The notes beneath the pieces were generated by a model. The model had not been told where the DNA came from and searched no databases. It saw nothing but the letters and a program-made list of their open reading frames with translations. The position numbers and the translations under genes were made by a program. DNA of 64,000 nucleotides from Rhizobacter sp. Root404 (GTDB taxonomy: Bacteria > Pseudomonadota > Gammaproteobacteria > Burkholderiales > Burkholderiaceae_C), in assembly GCF_001425865.1 (NCBI RefSeq), contig NZ_LMDS01000001.1:570507-634506 (forward strand), in the 5' to 3' direction. Shown in pieces: positions 62,601 through 64,000 of the stretch (position 1 is its first letter; every line of letters begins with the position of its first letter).

Positions 62601-64000
62601 TCATCGGCGCCGACCCGCACCTGGTCGGTTTCAACGCGACCCGCTCCAGCCTCGACCAGCCGCAGACGCTCGCGCCGCACCAGACCGTGCGCGTGGCCGA
62701 CGGCGTGCGCAAGGGCGATGTCTACGAGTTCATCGGCGATGCGAGCGAGACGCGCTGGAAGTACACCAGCGCCGACGCCGCCGCCGGCGACCTGAACAAG
62801 AACGACCTGGTCGAAGTGACGGGCACGGTGAACGTGCGCACGCTCGACCAGTCCACCGTCGTGAACGCGGCGACCGACACGCTGACCTTCGGGCGCGACC
62901 ACGGCTTCGTCACCGGCGACGTGGTCTCGTTCACCAGCTCGAGCGGCGCCATCGGTGGCCTGGCCGAGAAGACCTACTACACGGTCGAGAAGGTCGACGA
63001 CCGCGCGCTGAAGCTGCACAAGGCGGACACCAGCCTCGTCGACCTGACCGCGGCCGACTTCACCACCGGCCAGTTCATCCTCGCGAAGACGACCCCGGGC
63101 ATCTACCGCTATGTCGGCAGCGACAAGGGCGGGGCGGTGTCGCTGAGCGATGCCACGCAGCACTACGCCACCAGCGACGACTGGGTGCTGGTCGGCGCGA
63201 ATGACCTCTCCGACCAGGACTATGGCGACGTCTCGCGCTGGAAGCTGCGGCTGGTCGATCCGGCGACGCCGGCGCAGGTGGCGGCCGAGATCGTGAATTC
63301 GAGCGTCCACGCGGACACCGGTGCGCTGAAGGTCCATGCCGAAGCGGCGGCCAGCATCGACGCGACGGTGATCGCCGTGTCGGTGGCGCTGGCGGGCGGC
63401 GTCGGCGTGGGTGTCGCGGTCAGCGGCGGCGGCGTCTACGTCTCGAACCAGATCGACATCGCGGTCAAGAGCACGATCGACGGCGACGGCGCGACCGGCA
63501 TCTCGGCCGGCAGCGTCACGGTCGAGGCGATCGACTCGTCAGGCATCAACGCCATCGCGGGCGCGGCGGCGATCGCCGGCGCGATCGGCGGCGCGGGCGG
63601 TGCGGTGGCGGTGTCGATCGGCCTGTCGATCGCCTTCAACGAGGTCGGCAACCAGGTCGAGGCGTCGATCGTCGGCGCCGACCAGGGCGTGAACTCGAAG
63701 ACCGGCAGCATCACGATTTCGGCGCTGTCGCAGGGCAAGCCGCTGATCACGCCGTTCAACCTCGCGGGCGCCGGCTTGTCGGCCGCGCAGCTGAACGACG
63801 CCACGCTCGCCGATGTGAACGAGTCCATCGACGCCAACCACGACAACGTCGACGATGCCAACGAGGCCACCGTCGACGCGACCGGCGACCGGGACATCCT
63901 CGCGGCCCTGCGCGTCGCGCTCCAGGCCCACGGCCTGACGCTGCCGCAGAACACCAGCGTCGCGACGGCGGCGATGTTCAAGACCGACGTCAAGAACGAC
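50648..64000 (+). CDS. Giant LEPR-XLL repeat protein 2, 3' end outside the window
   Basis: The frame stays open for 4451 codons to the window end; I spot-checked it at many points and saw no stop. ATG 50648 follows a GGAG about 8 nt upstream. A basic N-terminus with no obvious signal peptide leads to LEALEPRLLLSG (residues 53-64). Then come seven units with an ENLTG-like core (nt about 51190-53340), a beta-rich mixed region, and from about nt 54200 a long array of strands alternating GGGVGVGVAVSGAG-type glycine/valine stretches with N-x-I, S-x-I and AVARNFIG motifs. No catalytic motif is recognised. I infer an exported fibrous surface protein or adhesin, the partner substrate of the locus. 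Confidence 0.88.
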   Translation, partial: MKRKNTPTRQASVSAILARLLQRGLGVVSVASPRATGDAKPGTVSTRRSTIALEALEPRLLLSGSPGDLSAGVLTGHLTDASDAVVVALSSTNGGVAADGGLIIDLTVNGEMQTYGTALTGVQSIVLDGLAGDDSFRVDAGVTKAVAITGGEGIDTLFGADQANVWVVSGADAGTLNGNTAFTGVENLTGRGAADAFSFGAAGSISGELDGGNGDDTLTGPNADTAWTLSAEGAGTLNDSHFVAIESVIGGSGKDEFTVQFKDPTLASIAGGGGADTLIGNNIKNIWTLTGLGAGVLNHDTVNLLPNDTVFTGIENLTGGSDDDKFLLTSATAGVTGAIDGGVSDPAAPTTDVLDFSAQGGPVVVDLALANATGIGSFTGIASFIGNSGAGDELIGPAALADQTRWNITGANIGEVEGTAFAGFELLTGQAASSDAFVFGTGGSLSAGSQIRGGSGGLDGFAVDGGGDILTAFQPVGADAAGTTTVLGKSIQYAGMDAYNPLNAAGPNRVFTGSIFDRDIAVTIGAASTTVSFSKLLFTTGSSTYAIANPTGSLTVTTGSGDDRVTVAPVDPAFAGALVTYSGGALTATLTNNADTATVDLTAPEASLDEGLTIGLTVNGFAQSFGSVAQGVTSIALDARGGADGLTFDAALPITVTVAGGAGTDTLTGPTLGTEWTIAGANSGSAVGINSFTGIENLIGRDGDDVFGFKVGGSISGLVSGGAGDDTVIGADSNNTWNITGSGAGTLSAAATFTGIENLTGGDRDDTFNLQPGGALVGKIAGGFTPDVVSPAVDTLDFSAYGSAITVDMLANSAGPVAEYEGIEAIVGSATAADVLKGPGEIGDSIGWSITGANEGEVQGLKFSQFENLTGRDGVSDAFFFATAGSLSGLFDGGGSAGAVAGADGFAVARASDYVSVAPPSSGGTTTIDGRVFHYAGMEPFTPFGGDAANRVITGSAIADTVVIEDDGIANNGQMRVRFTGMTIWNGTSFSAADYLLSNPVAAPGGSASLTVVTGAGGDTITVNSLDGLFAADLLLYGSKSGTPNPEADAAHDKIFFNGSIATHGGYLEAFADDIVVAPNVTLSTLKTATLGPDGKPIFSPDDDNDIVFRARRIGTPEIENLLPSGYLSKGVSIDIGTHANLFAGSIYLVAQAEDRDIATQSGVTSVFLQQGLIDPVKDFLTDLVSLPVKVLVKDASAHVTIGEYAQLLAGDVIGVYANAGTDASAQAKSRTISIGYSQAGATATIDVKSYALVEGGGAVNITSGADATAQMATETSREEQGSVPGRSAQENKGSAFAASLAVAYANVVSRTTVYEHATVHGGRTVNVRALGNVESAAEAESGLFADGTAAIAIGLQFSKADITTTLSGTVTADMNTEGGEVVKFEFDPTVKAAVYTSDQTIPRLKAGDTVVLTGDLSDSIGQTGRPGSIAAADWEALKMHRGTVLVYVGPTNYDSDGNAANGNQAFDLGITAANEINYRNRTLWQVTTEPWGFVDDVNNRITVFNVDNDAANWVAVTEDTVDYSPRRGTSIGGLDAGKTYVVIQLEDDPETATDESHYIQLATTERNAIAGVAIPLSKSGVDVNKLTFGGADIQGDKITLHKTGPVFNAIELGQAVIYREPDRTDDDKVVDGPDGYKVWQSPNAAIDGTRYIPLIGGADGLAKGEEYYLEHGGTYYVMAGTDQFNLIGDQRLVNSQLVQLGTLENETRGGIARMKLGPVDASVTGFTLSNDHILDSTFLTFGGVSALDAADTVAAVAGFSAEDQSDPQPETKLQAVNSALSSTAFDSITSKLVDKYNAKNTVGPSQQSSKATVQIGGAFAFSYTDHKTLTLITRTADLNSNDDMELTSNITESLSLTAQSTTKPQPGRKDAAGKQAADSSADVSVSVAIAVGVVNNSARAIIEGDDPLTVAIESGPTLDSMRALRLLSGVTYPFLTRPDEFVPLSAGELSDSITTDGFDAVNKYLDGFGGLTSLFNTWVRSTSEAEKLAIAGSINVLVFNNNAESIIHSGARINQDPYYRPGTPGDGIVHSPNANNDDRHVVSVEATNYMQFMNLTGVFGFRLPQASIGVPSPGGVIDIVESINELRAKGFDKIKESFDDYKKDQSAGGTSQSGGVGGAVALQFLNNTTHAIVENGVLLYSGKDSGLNIKAEEAILNLSFSQAGANAGKLAIAGTFSYFGQDSDTLAQLAAGAGVASRIEGGRVDVYAGSLETEINWAGGVAKGKAVGAGIAAAVNDTDRKTRAVIGEIDPVAHATTQPITIDVAGSVTARASVAGGVYTFTVAGTVVNTEAEKDDPNKTQKQEEANTGVGIAAAASVNIVTDRTQASISDAIVVHRDAATGLRSGGADAIDVKANNQNRIVAATGGLAATTASSGTGSGSSNSKTAVALAGALSDNQIDSTVDAFVQDSDMILRGGPLQNLVVETADRRFSVTADNAGDIWALAAGGAGARAKSGSSSATAVAVAGSVSFNTIEGHTRARLIDSQVLMEAPTADMLSTDTVARVLSGQTVRIVGGAHAGEVYEYIGNAYAPLNGAAIVGNANWKLLTSDALVRATDSSTVFAIAGSVALGIAQGGSSGSATAIAAGIALAFNEVTTDTEALVESSNGIALSSVRWQDGAAGSMEVSAQSTGSIKAFTVAGAVAVGMAQQGSGTAVAGAGSGSLNQIDADTTAIVRNSTIDAGGGVTVLAKNDSDIIAGAGAISVAVSTSGNSTAAAVAVGASFAVNTLGGDTDTDANEVWALVDKSTITAHGPIAVEADMWARIFAVGIGAAGGIANSTSGSAVGVAGAGSVGLNKIRNSTQARVKGGSTLTTDAGTGAGIRVTAHDDSKINSTAGAAALSIAVSQKTSVAASLGFSLTKNEVRNETLARIEDSGVASDGTLTVAADSHAEIDSLGFGIAIAVAASLGGSGAAVGVSATGALSFNDIDNNVDATIANDELPATPLRSVASHGALSVTASDDSKIHAIAVAASAAITGTSSGASVGVSLGLSLAHNRIDKDVAAAIVNIPSVLTNGGDVVVNARDSAEIDVTSFAAAVSVAFGGGTSVGVAGGASESTNIIISRTNATIDRSRIGTVAQPVGKVDLDASSTSSIDATVAGVAAAVGIGAGGVGAGVAVGIAVARNFIGYDPTATVVAGAVDSTVPQASLTTGMKVRIADGALQGEVYEYIGPTVTDSIPETTAHDDFDLRVQQYRDPNAWKLVSIGENAAQVRARVLNSSIDAVGAMTVDAHSTQGIDAIVVAAAVGIGGGSSTGLAISGAGSYAENKIRTVVQATIDGDGSDTATDGIRAGSVALLADDSSGIHAVTVGASLAASFGATTGVSVAIGLSLAFNEIDNDVDASILHADQGVKTAPGGSVSVTALTQGGQLANLGNTITAAMLDDAATADTDNPNDPTNPADNVDNPLDDAVNEARVDAVGDHAILSALRAAFQTNGVTLASAGSLGAESVLTTDSGRFGVDALLGNQIRFATPHVFNTGDAVVYDNGGATSIGGLANGTYYVIRDSDKLIRLASSLANAKAGTAIALSAPAGGLDGHTVRQLWDLSLGLTVKVQDGHVGNGTEGQVYQYVGADRTDVDLRTEDFSSANWLPAEKLKVSTIAAGRRWLVVSPDGKTYVLERDAGSGAIGVSRNTISAVSVAASVAVGIGGSGVGVAVSGAGAVAQNVILSQTVARGDDSVIDSGGSVTLTALSSSDIDSTVVAATAAIGGGASVGVGASIGIAVARNFIGSSPYNASAGSAVEASLTNTSVQATGALSLDAEADQNINSIVIAGSAAVGIGAIVGVAVSGSGVFAENTIGMDVKSAIDGDRTAGIHAGSISVTADDNSTIDALAGAVSLAASFGLTAGVSVSIGVSLAFNTITSTVEASIRDADDVSTTVGGITVAANENAGIHVVAFAASLAAGFGGGAGIGVSGAGAVSTNVILTGTHALVQDSNLVSQAGVTIGADMGGDIDATVVAASVGVGVAVGAGIGVSIGIAVARNFIGADPHLVGFNATRSSLDQPQTLAPHQTVRVADGVRKGDVYEFIGDASETRWKYTSADAAAGDLNKNDLVEVTGTVNVRTLDQSTVVNAATDTLTFGRDHGFVTGDVVSFTSSSGAIGGLAEKTYYTVEKVDDRALKLHKADTSLVDLTAADFTTGQFILAKTTPGIYRYVGSDKGGAVSLSDATQHYATSDDWVLVGANDLSDQDYGDVSRWKLRLVDPATPAQVAAEIVNSSVHADTGALKVHAEAAASIDATVIAVSVALAGGVGVGVAVSGGGVYVSNQIDIAVKSTIDGDGATGISAGSVTVEAIDSSGINAIAGAAAIAGAIGGAGGAVAVSIGLSIAFNEVGNQVEASIVGADQGVNSKTGSITISALSQGKPLITPFNLAGAGLSAAQLNDATLADVNESIDANHDNVDDANEATVDATGDRDILAALRVALQAHGLTLPQNTSVATAAMFKTDVKND
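51190..53340 (+). repeat. ENLTG-type repeats in giant protein 2
   Basis: Seven copies begin with a variant of FTGIENLTGG (at nt about 51194, 51374, 51579, 51911, 52721, 52905 and 53234). Most continue with D-D-x-F, G(G/S)SISG and GGxGxDTLxGP, then NxWxITGxGAGTL. They resemble RTX-related beta-solenoid repeats of other very large exoproteins. Confidence 0.8.
58180..63990 (+). repeat. Long-period repeat array in giant protein 2
   Basis: Super-repeats recur at the level of whole domains. IAVARNFIG occurs at nt about 60016, 61818 and 62588; a G-x-VYEYIG-like motif occurs near 58215, 60150, 61345 and 62722; and an Asp/Asn-rich linker followed by DAVGDHAILSALR / DATGDRDILAALR occurs near 60890 and 63880, about 3 kb apart. 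Between them are glycine/valine-rich strands. The array continues past the window. Confidence 0.8.

Noticed and set aside
1..64000. tRNA, rRNA, insertion sequence or integrase genes marking an island
   Set aside because: None was recognised, and base composition of the giant locus looks like that of its neighbours, so horizontal transfer is not supported by the window alone.

Overview
The window is very GC-rich, with G or C at almost every third codon position. It carries SulP, GGDEF/HD-GYP, LysR, hybrid histidine kinase and SapC families of proteobacterial type. I infer a free-living Gram-negative betaproteobacterium-like organism (Burkholderiales-like); this rests on gene content and composition, not on a marker gene. 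No rRNA, tRNA, CRISPR array or insertion sequence was seen, and no gene-free stretch exceeds about 210 bases.

Positions 1-15389 hold ordinary chromosomal genes. They are the 3' part of a Gfo/Idh/MocA oxidoreductase followed by an SDR dehydrogenase; a degenerate HD-GYP protein convergent with a PAS-GGDEF diguanylate cyclase; a TPR lipoprotein; a GAF/histidine-kinase/receiver hybrid; a LysR regulator that seems to start at CTG; a fatty acid hydroxylase (sterol desaturase superfamily); a SulP-STAS-cyclic-nucleotide-binding fusion; and a membrane-fused spermidine-synthase-like protein.

Positions 15495-64000 form one coherent locus read on the + strand: sapC-like 1, a large ATP-binding LuxR regulator, giant secreted protein 1 (7810 aa), sapC-like 2, a GAF-HlyD fusion, a PqqD-like/M50/HlyD fusion, a shortened SecA paralogue, a small HlyD-type adaptor, and giant protein 2 (at least 4451 codons, still open at the window end). 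Both giants carry an N-terminal EPR-x-LLSG motif (LEPR-XLL type) about 45-60 residues in and lack an obvious classical signal peptide. The genes from giant 1 to the small adaptor are tightly packed (34, 63 and 13 nt gaps, then 8- and 4-nt overlaps).

The likely reading is a dedicated export system for LEPR-XLL giants. A SecA-like motor that stops just after the second motor domain, an S2P-type membrane protein fused to an adaptor, and two further HlyD-type adaptors replace the ABC transporter and TolC pair expected for RTX proteins; neither of those is in the window. The LuxR protein is a candidate regulator, since both giant genes share upstream elements (C5TAGTTT, GTTAAC, GAATT, ATGC, AACTGT). 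Giant 1 combines two HExxH sites, RTX blocks, Calx-beta-like repeats, a BNR propeller with an OmpA-like insertion and a LamG-like pair. Giant 2 consists of ENLTG repeats followed by a very long Val/Ala/Ser/Gly-rich repeat array. I know of no experimental description of this gene set; this is a hypothesis from context.
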